Below, in pieces: positions 53,128-61,875 of a DNA stretch of 62,415 nt. Positions within the stretch are counted from its first letter, which is position 1. Each line of letters begins with the position of its first letter. The stretch is from Cellvibrionaceae bacterium (lineage in GTDB: Bacteria; Pseudomonadota; Gammaproteobacteria; Pseudomonadales; Cellvibrionaceae), in NCBI GenBank assembly GCA_021151695.1, contig JAGKWU010000021.1, forward strand, positions 1 through 62,415, given 5' to 3'. The position numbers were made by a program, and so were the translations under genes. Under the pieces are notes generated by a model. That model made no database searches and was not told the origin of the DNA. It worked only from the letters and a program-made list of their open reading frames with translations.

Positions 53128-55764
53128 ATGAGCTCAGCAGAACAACTCGATCAACATACACCTATGATGGCGCAATACCTGCGCATTAAAGCCCAGCACC
53201 CGCACGAGCTGGTGTTCTATCGTATGGGTGATTTTTACGAGCTATTTTTTGACGATGCCAAGAAAGCCTCCGAGCTGCTGGATGTAACGCTTACCGCCCG
53301 TGGCAAATCCAACGGCGAACCCATCCCCATGGCTGGCATTCCCTTCCATGCAGCTGACGGCTATCTGGCCAAGCTGGTAAAAGCCGGCGTTTCAGTCGCC
53401 ATCTGCGAACAAATTGGCGACCCGGCTACCAGCAAAGGGCCCGTCGAGCGCAAAGTGATGCGCATCGTTACCCCAGGTACTGTCAGTGACGAAGCCCTGC
53501 TGGATTCCCGCCGCGACAATTTATTGGTTGCGTTGCATCAGCAAGGCGACACCTATGGCCTGGCATCGCTGGATATGGCGAGCGGCCGTTTTTTGGTGTT
53601 GGAAGTTGAAGGCCTCGAAGCAGCGCTGGGCGAACTGCAACGCCTTAGCCCCGCCGAACTCTTGTTGAGCGATCACCTCACCACGCCATCTTTAGTGGAA
53701 AACCGCAAAGGCCTGCGCCGTCGCGGACCTTGGGAATTTGATTTCGAAACCGCCGAGCGCTTGTTGATCCAGCAATTTGCCACTAAAGATCTCGCGGGCT
53801 TCGGCTGCGAACATTTGAAAACGGCAATCTGCGCCGCCGGTTGCCTGCTTAGTTATGCGCGCGAAACCCAGCGCACCGCCCTGCCTCACGTTCGCAGCCT
53901 CGCCCATGAAAACCGCGATGAGGCCGTGATCATGGATGCCGCTACCCGCCGCAATCTGGAATTGGACATCAACCTCAACGGCGGTGACGAACATACGCTT
54001 TTTTCTGTACTTAACCGTTCTGCCACCAGCATGGGCAGTCGCCTGCTACGCCGCTGGCTAAACCGCCCGCTGCGTGATCTGGATCTGCTCAACGGCCGCC
54101 AAGAGGCTATCGCCAAACTCAAGCACAATTATGGCTTCGAGATATTTAACAATATCCTCAAGCAAGTGGGCGATATGGAGCGGATTCTCGGCCGCCTGGC
54201 CCTGCGTTCAACCCGCCCCCGCGATCTGTCACGCCTGATGATGTCACTGGCCTGTTACCCCGAGCTGCAGTCAGAATTAGCGCGCCTGGATTCATCGCAG
54301 CTGAAACACCTGGCCACCGAAATCAGCACTTTCCCCGATCTGGTAGAGCTGCTGTCCCGTGCCATTATTGAGAATCCACCGGTCGTTATCCGTGAAGGTG
54401 GCGTGATTGCGGACGGCTACGACGCCGAGCTGGACGACCTGCGCAATATCAGCACCAATGCCGGTCAATATTTATTGGATCTGGAAACCCGCGAGCGCGA
54501 GCGCACCGGCATTCCAACGCTTAAAGTTGGCTATAACCGCGTGCACGGCTACTTTATCGAGCTGACCAGCGCCCAATCCGAAAAAGCGCCGGCGGACTAT
54601 ATTCGTCGCCAAACATTGAAAAACGCCGAACGCTATATCACACCAGAATTGAAAGAATTTGAGGACAAAGCGCTATCCGCCAAAAGCCGCACTTTGGCTC
54701 GCGAAAAAGCGCTCTACGACGAGCTGCTGGAAATACTCGCCGAGCAGTTGGTACCGCTGCAGGACTCCGCCAACGCGGTAGCCGAGCTGGATGTGCTCGC
54801 AACACTGGCGGAGCGCGCTGATTCCCTTGGCTTCAGCCGCCCAACGCTCAGCGTTGCAGCCGGTATTAATATCCAGGGCGGGCGTCATCCGGTGGTGGAA
54901 CAGGTGACGAGCGCACCTTTTGTGCCCAATGACCTGCTCTTCCATCGCGAACGTCATATGCTGATCATTACCGGCCCTAACATGGGCGGTAAATCGACCT
55001 ATATGCGTCAGGCGGCGCTGATTGTATTGCTCGCCCATATTGGCAGCTTTGTGCCAGCGCAAAGTGCCGAAATAGGCATAGTGGATCGTATCTTTACCCG
55101 TATTGGCTCATCAGATGATTTGGCTGGCGGACGCTCAACCTTCATGGTGGAAATGACCGAAACAGCCAATATCCTGCACAATGCCACTGCGCGCAGCCTG
55201 GTATTAATGGATGAAATTGGCCGCGGCACCAGCACCTTCGACGGCTTGTCTCTGGCTTGGGCCTGCGCTCGCCATTTGGCAGAAAAAGTCGCCGCCTTTA
55301 CGCTCTTTGCGACCCATTACTTCGAAATTACCAGCTTGCCGGAAACCATCCCCGGTATAGCCAACGTGCATCTGAATGCGACCGAACACAATGACAATAT
55401 CGTGTTCCTGCACAAGGTCCAGGAAGGTCCCGCCAGCAAGAGCTATGGCTTGCAAGTGGCAAAACTTGCCGGCATTCCCGCCGAGGTTTTGCGCCAGGCG
55501 CAAGCGCAGTTGGACTTGCTGGAACAAGGCGTACATCCTGAACATTCCACACGCGCAATTACCCAGTTAGCGGTACAGGAAACAACTGTCATTACTGAAA
55601 CTGTCGGCGCAGGAATTGAATCACCGCTTCAGTCCGGCCTGTTTGATGCATTGCCGGATCCGGCGGTGGAGGCTTTGAAAAAGATCAATCCAGACAACCT
55701 GTCTCCCCGCGAAGCGTTGGAGCAGCTGTATAAGCTGAAGGAAATTTTGCGCAAAGGACGCTAA
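53128..55764 (+). CDS. mutS: DNA mismatch repair protein MutS
   Basis: MutS finds mismatches and starts repair with MutL. The protein has 878 residues, full length. The mismatch-stacking Phe36 and Glu38 are in MGDFYELF exactly as in E. coli. Walker A GPNMGGKST, the DEIGRGTSTFDG Walker B and the THYFEIT motif are intact. It is divergent from the phosphoribosyltransferase and sits before fdxA, as in Pseudomonas. No frameshift is seen, so a mutator state is not suggested. Confidence 0.98.
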   Translation: MSSAEQLDQHTPMMAQYLRIKAQHPHELVFYRMGDFYELFFDDAKKASELLDVTLTARGKSNGEPIPMAGIPFHAADGYLAKLVKAGVSVAICEQIGDPATSKGPVERKVMRIVTPGTVSDEALLDSRRDNLLVALHQQGDTYGLASLDMASGRFLVLEVEGLEAALGELQRLSPAELLLSDHLTTPSLVENRKGLRRRGPWEFDFETAERLLIQQFATKDLAGFGCEHLKTAICAAGCLLSYARETQRTALPHVRSLAHENRDEAVIMDAATRRNLELDINLNGGDEHTLFSVLNRSATSMGSRLLRRWLNRPLRDLDLLNGRQEAIAKLKHNYGFEIFNNILKQVGDMERILGRLALRSTRPRDLSRLMMSLACYPELQSELARLDSSQLKHLATEISTFPDLVELLSRAIIENPPVVIREGGVIADGYDAELDDLRNISTNAGQYLLDLETRERERTGIPTLKVGYNRVHGYFIELTSAQSEKAPADYIRRQTLKNAERYITPELKEFEDKALSAKSRTLAREKALYDELLEILAEQLVPLQDSANAVAELDVLATLAERADSLGFSRPTLSVAAGINIQGGRHPVVEQVTSAPFVPNDLLFHRERHMLIITGPNMGGKSTYMRQAALIVLLAHIGSFVPAQSAEIGIVDRIFTRIGSSDDLAGGRSTFMVEMTETANILHNATARSLVLMDEIGRGTSTFDGLSLAWACARHLAEKVAAFTLFATHYFEITSLPETIPGIANVHLNATEHNDNIVFLHKVQEGPASKSYGLQVAKLAGIPAEVLRQAQAQLDLLEQGVHPEHSTRAITQLAVQETTVITETVGAGIESPLQSGLFDALPDPAVEALKKINPDNLSPREALEQLYKLKEILRKGR

Positions 55765-55932
55765 AATAACGCTATTGAGAAGCGAGGCTCTTGAGAAACC
55801 AAGGCATAAAACTGCTATCCAAAACCGGCCAGCCTGTTTAGAATGCGCGCTCTCTTATAAGCGCTTGCCTACAAGAACCTTATTTAAAACAACCGTGTAC
55901 AAACCGAATTTACGTTAGCTTGGGAGTCGATC

Positions 55933-56256
55933 ATGACTTTTGTCGTTGGGGAAAACTGCATTAAATGTAAACACACTGACTGTGTGGAAGTCTGCCCGGT
56001 AGATTGCTTCTACGAAGGCCCCAATTTCTTGGTAATCCACCCGGACGAGTGCATCGACTGCGCCCTGTGCGAACCAGAGTGCCCGGTAGGCGCCATCTTC
56101 TCCGAAGACGAGCTGCCCGAAGATCAAGCGGCATTCCTGGAGTTGAACGCCGAGTTGGCAGAAGTCTGGCCAAACATCACCGAGATGAAAGACTCTCCAG
56201 CCGACGCCGAAGAATGGGATGGCGTACCAGGCAAGTTGCAATATCTGGAGCGCTAA
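55933..56256 (+). CDS. fdxA: 7Fe ferredoxin FdxA
   Basis: A 107-residue ferredoxin with one 3Fe-4S and one 4Fe-4S cluster: CIKCKHTDCVEVCPVDC and CIDCALCEPECP carry the ligands. A long C-terminal extension rich in Glu is usual for the Pseudomonas/Azotobacter FdI type. GGGAG lies 7 bases before the ATG. It lies between mutS and rpoS in the conserved order. Confidence 0.97.
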   Translation: MTFVVGENCIKCKHTDCVEVCPVDCFYEGPNFLVIHPDECIDCALCEPECPVGAIFSEDELPEDQAAFLELNAELAEVWPNITEMKDSPADAEEWDGVPGKLQYLER

Positions 56257-56273
56257 TCCTTAGCAATCTACCC

Positions 56274-56299
56274 AAAAACCGCGCTAGTCGCGGTTTTTT
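56274..56299 (+). terminator. fdxA terminator
   Basis: A stem AAAAACCGCG/CGCGGTTTTT with loop CTAGT, followed by a T6 run, right after fdxA. Confidence 0.9.
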
Positions 56300-56330
56300 A
56301 TTGCCTGTAGATGATGTACAGATCTGAAAA

Positions 56331-56358
56331 AATAAAGGCAGCCTAGGCTGCCTTTATT
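56331..56358 (-). terminator. rpoS terminator, perfect 28-base palindrome
   Basis: AATAAAGGCAGCCT and its exact reverse complement meet without a spacer (56331-56358). In RNA the centre would open into a 4-base loop. It lies 36 bases after the rpoS stop on the minus strand; the T-rich tail is TTTATT. Confidence 0.8.
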
Positions 56359-56394
56359 CGTTGCAATGGATCGGTTTAATCAAGCATTGAACGA

Positions 56395-57402
56395 TTAAGC
56401 ACTAAAGAGCGCCTCACTGTTCAGACCTTGCTTCTCCATGATGTCACGCAGACGCTTCAGAGCTTCAACCTGGATTTGACGCACGCGTTCGCGAGTCAAG
56501 CCAATTTCATGGCCAACTTCCTCCAGGGTGCTCACTTCATGGCCGCGCAAACCAAAACGACGGGAAAGCACTTCACGTTGTTTTTCGGTCAGCTCGTCCA
56601 ACCAGCAATCGAGACTCATAGTCAGGTTGGTATCCTGCAGGATGGCAGCAGGATCTGACACGCGGGTATCGGCGATGGTATCAACAATAGTTCTGTCTGA
56701 GGATGGACCAATGGGAGTGTCAACGGAGGTCACACGCTCATTCAAACTCAGCATGCGCTCTACATCTGCCACAGGCTTTTCGAGCAACTGCGCGATTTCT
56801 TCGGCAGATGGCTCATGGTCGAGCTTTTGCGACAACTCGCGAGCTGCGCGCAAATAGATATTCAGTTCTTTTACAACATGGATGGGCAGGCGAATCGTGC
56901 GCGTCTGATTCATGATGGCGCGTTCGATAGTCTGACGGATCCACCAGGTTGCATAAGTGGAGAAACGGAAACCACGCTCTGGATCAAACTTCTCTACCGC
57001 GCGAATCAAACCCAGGTTGCCCTCTTCAATCAAATCGAGCAGGGCGAGACCACGGTTTACATAACGGCGGGAAATTTTAACAACCAGACGGAGGTTACTT
57101 TCAATCATGCGCTTGCGCGCTGCTTCATCACCTTTTAGTGCTTTGCGAGCGAAGAATACTTCTTCTTCGGCGCTAAGGAGGGGGGAAAATCCGATTTCGT
57201 TGAGGTAAATCTGAGTTGCATCAAGTGTCTTGTTAAACTTGTCATCTACAATTCGTTCGCTGATTCCTGCTGAGCTTGCTGCTTTTGGACTCTCTTCTTC
57301 CTCTTCCACCAGCAACATTTCACTTTCGTCAAAATCAACATCTTGCACCATAAATACATCGTCACGGTCGAAAGTGTTGGATTCCTTAGTTTGTAAAGTC
57401 AT
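56395..57402 (-). CDS. rpoS: stationary-phase sigma factor RpoS
   Basis: A 335-residue sigma factor of the RpoS type. Region 1.2 (DATQIYLNEIGFSPLL), region 2 (LIEEGNLGLIRAVEKFD, YATWWIRQTIERAI), region 3 (DTPIG) and the region 4 helix-turn-helix (LTRERVRQIQVEALKRLR) are intact. An acidic N-terminal tail is present. A strong ribosome site (AAGGGG) precedes the ATG. In relatives the main rpoS promoter lies within nlpD upstream; the arrangement is the same here. Confidence 0.97.
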   Translation of the reverse strand: MTLQTKESNTFDRDDVFMVQDVDFDESEMLLVEEEEESPKAASSAGISERIVDDKFNKTLDATQIYLNEIGFSPLLSAEEEVFFARKALKGDEAARKRMIESNLRLVVKISRRYVNRGLALLDLIEEGNLGLIRAVEKFDPERGFRFSTYATWWIRQTIERAIMNQTRTIRLPIHVVKELNIYLRAARELSQKLDHEPSAEEIAQLLEKPVADVERMLSLNERVTSVDTPIGPSSDRTIVDTIADTRVSDPAAILQDTNLTMSLDCWLDELTEKQREVLSRRFGLRGHEVSTLEEVGHEIGLTRERVRQIQVEALKRLRDIMEKQGLNSEALFSA

Positions 57403-57559
57403 TTTTCAGCCCCTTAATCGTCAATTGAGCCAGGCATCTCGCCGGCCTTTACCCAAGCTAGGTTCCCTTTAGCTTTTAATTACGTTCTTTTTTTGTATCT
57501 GGTTTTCGAGTCGCTTCACAGACCCCAGTTATAATTTCTTATCGCTTGCGCAAACTCTA

Positions 57560-58318
57560 CTAACGCTTGGGTAAATACTTCAGTGGATCCACTGGATTAC
57601 CGTCGCTACGAATTTCAAAGTGAAGCTTGACTCTATCAGTACCGCTTGAACCCATATCGGCAATTTTCTGTCCGGCTTTAACTAAATCTCCTTCTTTGAC
57701 CAACAATTCGTTGTTATGTGCGTAGGCGCTTAAAAACGTTTCGTTGTGTTTGATGATGAGTAATTTACCGTAACCGCTAAGCCCGCTCCCGGCATACAAG
57801 ACCTGTCCGGAGGCTGCTGCAAGCACAGGCTCTCCCAATTTTCCGCCAAGATCAATACCTTTATTCAGACCTGTTTCGCCCTGAAACTGAGCAATCAGTT
57901 TTCCTTGCGCTGGCCACTGCCACTTTGGGGTGCTGTAAAAAGTTGATGAACTTATGGGTTTGACAGAATTCTTTGTTCCTTTTTTTGACCGATCAGTCAC
58001 CACTGACCCGTTAGACTGTGCGCTTGACATAACGGCCACCTTCGCCTGCTTGATATCCACGCGCAAACGCTGTCCGGCATAGATTGCATAGGGGGGATCT
58101 ATATCATTAAATGCTGCCAAGTCCTTGTAATATAAGCCATACTTTAGGGCTATGGAATAGAGCGTATCACCTTTGGCAACCGTGTAGGTACGCCCACTAT
58201 AGGACTGGGAAACAGGCTTCGGCGCATGGGATGAGCAGGCGAATAATTCAGAAAGAGTGATCAAAATAATAACCACTCTTAAAGTAATGCGTAAGTATTT
58301 ACTTAGCAAATGGGGCAT
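57560..58318 (-). CDS. nlpD: NlpD-type lipoprotein with LysM and degenerate LytM domain
   Basis: A 252-residue outer-membrane lipoprotein. The lipobox is LFACSS, a LysM domain (about 43-90, YTVAKGDTLYSIALKYG) binds peptidoglycan, and an M23/LytM domain covers about 135-245. In that domain the first metal-ligand motif is NKGIDLGG (His lost) and the last is KLHFEIR. This fits an amidase activator rather than an active peptidase, as known for E. coli NlpD. It precedes rpoS by 157 bases on the same strand. Confidence 0.94.
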   Translation of the reverse strand: MPHLLSKYLRITLRVVIILITLSELFACSSHAPKPVSQSYSGRTYTVAKGDTLYSIALKYGLYYKDLAAFNDIDPPYAIYAGQRLRVDIKQAKVAVMSSAQSNGSVVTDRSKKGTKNSVKPISSSTFYSTPKWQWPAQGKLIAQFQGETGLNKGIDLGGKLGEPVLAAASGQVLYAGSGLSGYGKLLIIKHNETFLSAYAHNNELLVKEGDLVKAGQKIADMGSSGTDRVKLHFEIRSDGNPVDPLKYLPKR

Positions 58319-58557
58319 AAAATGGCTCGGAATTACTGCTCATTATCTGGCCTTTCTTATATCGTTTTGCACTTAATATATAAAATTTATTTTAAAATTA
58401 TCTAAAATGTTCATATATAAGTGCACTAAAAATGAAAAAGTTGTCACCAAAGCACCCATTTTTTTCCCCATTTCATGAAACTGGAATCATTTTTTGTTCA
58501 TAAAAAGCGCAGCCTATGAAAAGCTGTTTCATAAAAAATGAGGGTAATCAGCGGGTT
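58319..58557. other. AT-rich gap between pcm and nlpD with two inverted repeats
   Basis: 239 bases without a gene. One inverted repeat has arms TGCACTTA (58368-58375) and TAAGTGCA (58418-58425) with an AT-rich centre (TATATA steps). A second has arms TCATTTTTT (58487-58495) and AAAAAATGA (58533-58541). The second may end the pcm transcript; the first lies about 50 bases ahead of nlpD and could be an operator or promoter element. Confidence 0.5.
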
Positions 58558-59229
58558 TTAGCGAGATGTACCGGAGACCAAAGGAACAAATTTCACCGGT
58601 TCGATGATACGTGTTACAAATTGATCAGTTTCGCCATCGCGCATGATCAAATGCAGGTTTTGCTCACGGCCACCTATTGGGATAACCAGCACGCCACCGG
58701 GTGCAAGCTGCTTAAGCAATTCCTCAGGAACGGCATGGGGAGCGGCAGTACTTAAGATGCCATCGTAAGGCCCCATTTCCGGCCAACCAAAACCGCCATC
58801 CGCATGGCGAAGCTGGACATTGCGCAAACCAAGTTGGCGTAGACGCTCCCGGGCCTTGTCTTGTAAAGGCTTAATTCGCTCAACACTGAATACCTGGGGA
58901 ACCAACTGAGCCAACACTGTAGTCTGGTAACCAGAACCAGTCCCCACTTCCAATACCTTTTCAAGTTTGCCGGCGGCGCCGATCAATATCTCAGTCATAC
59001 GAGCGACGGTATAGGGTTGGGATAGGGTTTGGCCGTGGCCTATGGGAAGTGCGGTATCTTCGTAGGCTCGATGAGCAAGGGCTTCATCAAGGAAAATATG
59101 ACGCGGAGTGTTGCGCATCACATCCAGCACACGCATATTGGTCACACCTTGGTCCATCAGGCGTTGGATAAGGCGCTCGCGAGTGCGTTGTGAGGTCATG
59201 CCTACACCCTGCAACATCAAGTCACTCAT
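58558..59229 (-). CDS. pcm: protein-L-isoaspartate O-methyltransferase Pcm
   Basis: Pcm methylates isoaspartyl residues of damaged proteins to start their repair. A 223-residue protein with the family blocks RHIFLDEALAHRAYEDTALPIGHGQTLSQPY, SAM motif VLEVGTGSGYQT, and AAPHAVPEELLKQL. It is in the usual rpoS-nlpD-pcm group. The gene surE, which normally lies between pcm and truD, is missing from the 67-base gap. Confidence 0.96.
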   Translation of the reverse strand: MSDLMLQGVGMTSQRTRERLIQRLMDQGVTNMRVLDVMRNTPRHIFLDEALAHRAYEDTALPIGHGQTLSQPYTVARMTEILIGAAGKLEKVLEVGTGSGYQTTVLAQLVPQVFSVERIKPLQDKARERLRQLGLRNVQLRHADGGFGWPEMGPYDGILSTAAPHAVPEELLKQLAPGGVLVIPIGGREQNLHLIMRDGETDQFVTRIIEPVKFVPLVSGTSR

Positions 59230-59296
59230 TTACCGCGCCCTCGTTCTTATGTGGTGAAACCCGTTTTGTGATGCCAAAAATCCTGGCCCAACTATA

Positions 59297-60283
59297 TCAC
59301 AGGGATGGCAATTCTGATTTAACCGCCGAATGTAAATCCGCCAGTTCGGCAAGAATTGTAGTCGCAAATTCACCTGATCCCAGTGCAAAAGATAAAACCA
59401 AATCATCCCCACCCCATTTCCAGGTTGGATTCTCTGGTTTTAGCACTAATGGACGGCGCTCTTGCACTAGCCCTGCGTGTTCCAAGCCGTTACACCAAGC
59501 AGATAAAGGGTTGAGCACAGCTTGTTCGAACTCTGCTAAAGCTCCTTGGGAGAGCGCTCTACCCCTCCCCCACAAAGGCGCCGAAGGAACGGCTTCTGGC
59601 TCGCCATCAAGCAATGATTGCCAATTACCTGCGGCAACACGCGCAGCAACTACCAGATTAAATAAATACGAACGAGCAGCGGATAAATACAAACTGCGCC
59701 TTTGCTTATCGCGAATTTGCTTTCGCTCAACCAAAATCGCCTGAGCCTCATTCAGATTATTGCCACCACGACCAAAACGCTGCTCGCCGTAATAGTTGGG
59801 GACGCCCTCGGCTAATACCTGCGTGAGTTTTTGCTCTAACGCCGTTTTATCAGCGGTAACAAGATTGCGCAGACGAATCACAAAATGATTTTTTTCGTGA
59901 TCACCGCGACGGAGCTTGTGAGTATGACGAGCAGCACTGAGCAACTGGATAGTACTTGAGTTGAGCGCTAGCCAATCCGGTTCCATTTCGGGCTTTGGTA
60001 AATAAACACTAAACCATTGTGCGGTCACAGCGTGACGATCTTTGCGGCCACAGTAGCCCACATCCATCACCTTTACCCCTGCAAGCTCTGCAATTTTTTC
60101 CGCAACCCAGGCCGTATTTTCGCCGCGCTTGCAAACATGTAAATAAACATGCTCACCTTCACCGGCAGGCTCAAAACCTAAAAATTCATCAACCTGAAAG
60201 TCTTCGGGTTCAGTACGAAAATCGGCGCTGGCCGTAAGCTCGCCATAAGCGCGCGGAAAATCTAACGAAAAGGAATCTGACAT
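59297..60283 (-). CDS. truD: tRNA pseudouridine(13) synthase TruD
   Basis: TruD makes pseudouridine 13 in tRNA-Glu. A 328-residue enzyme with the catalytic Asp82 in YCGRKDRHA, the FVIRLRN segment and PNYYGEQRFGRGGNN block of the family. It starts 13 bases after ispF. It overlaps no neighbour and is followed by a 67-base gap before pcm. Confidence 0.95.
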   Translation of the reverse strand: MSDSFSLDFPRAYGELTASADFRTEPEDFQVDEFLGFEPAGEGEHVYLHVCKRGENTAWVAEKIAELAGVKVMDVGYCGRKDRHAVTAQWFSVYLPKPEMEPDWLALNSSTIQLLSAARHTHKLRRGDHEKNHFVIRLRNLVTADKTALEQKLTQVLAEGVPNYYGEQRFGRGGNNLNEAQAILVERKQIRDKQRRSLYLSAARSYLFNLVVAARVAAGNWQSLLDGEPEAVPSAPLWGRGRALSQGALAEFEQAVLNPLSAWCNGLEHAGLVQERRPLVLKPENPTWKWGGDDLVLSFALGSGEFATTILAELADLHSAVKSELPSL

Positions 60284-60296
60284 TTAATAAAAGTTC

Positions 60297-60770
60297 TTAA
60301 AGGGGGGAAAGCAATACGACCGCGTAAGCGGCAATACCTTCTTCGCGGCCGGCAAAGCCGAGTTTTTCCGTAGTGGTTGCTTTTACATTGATTTGATCGA
60401 GCTGCGACTGCAAATCGGCGGCGATATTTTCCACCATATGAGGAATGTAATTTGCCATGCGCGGCTTTTGCGCAACGATGGTCATGTCCGCATTTTCCAG
60501 CTTCCAGCCTTTGGCTTTGACTTTGCCGTACACCATGCGCAATAGCGAGCGACTGTCGGCATTACGGTATTGCATATCGGTATCAGGAAAATGTTTGCCT
60601 ATATCGCCCAGCGCTGCAGCGCCCAACAATGCATCGCAAAGCGCATGCAAAAGCACATCACCATCGGAATGGGCGATTAATCCACGACTGTGGGGAATAA
60701 CGGCGCCGCCAATGACAATTTTATCGCCGTCGCCGAAAGCGTGAACATCGTAGCCATGGCCAATTCTCAT
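60297..60770 (-). CDS. ispF: 2-C-methyl-D-erythritol 2,4-cyclodiphosphate synthase IspF
   Basis: IspF closes the cyclic diphosphate in the MEP isoprenoid pathway. A 157-residue protein; zinc ligands are in GHGYDVHAF and SDGDVLLHALCDA. The C-terminal KATTTEKLGFAGREEGIAAYAVVLL matches the family. Its ATG overlaps the ispD stop (ATGA), so translation is coupled. Confidence 0.97.
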   Translation of the reverse strand: MRIGHGYDVHAFGDGDKIVIGGAVIPHSRGLIAHSDGDVLLHALCDALLGAAALGDIGKHFPDTDMQYRNADSRSLLRMVYGKVKAKGWKLENADMTIVAQKPRMANYIPHMVENIAADLQSQLDQINVKATTTEKLGFAGREEGIAAYAVVLLSPL

Positions 60771-61510
60771 ATTGAATTCCTGTTTGCTTGTTTGTGCAAA
60801 ATAAATTCGGCCAATGCCAAATCGCCCGGGCGAGTTACTTTGATATTGTCGCTAGTGCTCTCAACAACTTTAGCGATGAAACCGCATAGCTCGACCGCAG
60901 AGGCTTCGTCGGTAATATTTTCGTTGCGTGCAAGCGTTTGCGCTAAACAATCGCGCAACAACTGAAAGCGAAACAATTGCGGCGTTTGCGCCTGCCACAA
61001 AACTCGTCTGTCGATGGTGCACTCAATCGCGTTGTCGGCACCGACCTTTTTAACGGTATCCGTTACGGGCAATGCCAAAATACCGCCCACTGGATCATCG
61101 CCCAATTGCGCGCAAAGTATTTCGACGGAGGCCAGCTCAACGCAGGGTCGCGCCGCATCATGTACCATCACCCAATCTTGCGCATCTAATTTATCCCGTA
61201 AAAAATTCAGCGCACTTAGCACGGAATCAGCGCGCTCGGCACCGCCAGTAACGCGATGAATTTTTTCGTGATGGCTGATTGCCAGTCCGGACCAATAGTC
61301 ATCGTCGCTCGCAATTGCAACTACCACTCCAGTCAAAAATGGCAATTGCAGCAAACGCTCAAGAGTCTGCTCGACAATGGTTTTACCGGCGAGTGGTAGA
61401 TATTGTTTGGGCTTGGCCGCACACATACGCGCGCCGATACCAGCAGCGGGAACTATTGCCCAATATTGCGGGGATACAACAGCAGGTGTTGAAGCTTGCG
61501 ATGAGTTCAT
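60767..61510 (-). CDS. ispD: 2-C-methyl-D-erythritol 4-phosphate cytidylyltransferase IspD
   Basis: IspD attaches CMP to methylerythritol phosphate. A 247-residue protein with the CTP-binding VPAAGIGARM and KPKQYLPL motifs and VMVHDAARPCV. The ATG at 61510 is used; a GTG four codons earlier (61522) is possible, neither having a strong ribosome site. It is 21 bases after ftsB. Confidence 0.95.
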   Translation of the reverse strand: MNSSQASTPAVVSPQYWAIVPAAGIGARMCAAKPKQYLPLAGKTIVEQTLERLLQLPFLTGVVVAIASDDDYWSGLAISHHEKIHRVTGGAERADSVLSALNFLRDKLDAQDWVMVHDAARPCVELASVEILCAQLGDDPVGGILALPVTDTVKKVGADNAIECTIDRRVLWQAQTPQLFRFQLLRDCLAQTLARNENITDEASAVELCGFIAKVVESTSDNIKVTRPGDLALAEFILHKQANRNSI

Positions 61511-61531
61511 GTCAACACACACGGGAAATGA

Positions 61532-61822
61532 TTATTTTGTTTCAGCTTTTTTCTTGGCGGGGATCATAAAAAAAGTTTCATCTTTTTTGATCATGCCTAT
61601 ATCGTTGCGCGCGCGCTCTTCCACGCTATCCGCACCCGACTTTAAATCCTGCACTTCAACATCCAATATGCGATTGCGTTCGCGCATACGGTCATTGTCA
61701 GCTTGTTGTTGCTTGATATCGTGCTCCAGTTTTGCAGAATGCGTAAAGCTGCCTTCGCCGTACCACAATCTATATTGCAGTGCGGTTAAAAGAACCAGCA
61801 AAACCAAAATGAGCCATTTCAT
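61532..61822 (-). CDS. ftsB: cell division protein FtsB
   Basis: A 96-residue bitopic division protein. One transmembrane helix (about 3-20) is followed by a coiled coil (about 30-65) and a short periplasmic tail with EERARNDIGMIKKDETFF, all as in FtsB. It joins FtsL and FtsQ at the septum. The lysine-rich C-terminus (PAKKKAETK) is a little longer than in some relatives. It follows eno by 53 bases, the standard order. Confidence 0.95.
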   Translation of the reverse strand: MKWLILVLLVLLTALQYRLWYGEGSFTHSAKLEHDIKQQQADNDRMRERNRILDVEVQDLKSGADSVEERARNDIGMIKKDETFFMIPAKKKAETK

Positions 61823-61875
61823 AATTATTATTACTGAAAAGTACAGCGGGCCATGAGGCCCGCCGTTTATTCAGA

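Noticed and set aside
56004..56327. Arg-rich frame overlapping fdxA
   Set aside because: It is a frame-shifted reading of fdxA whose cysteine motifs are clearly the real coding frame.
56257..56394. Possible RsmZ-type small RNA between fdxA and rpoS, where Pseudomonas has one
   Set aside because: Only one GGA motif is present and the region is filled with two terminators; no hairpin array with GGA loops is seen.
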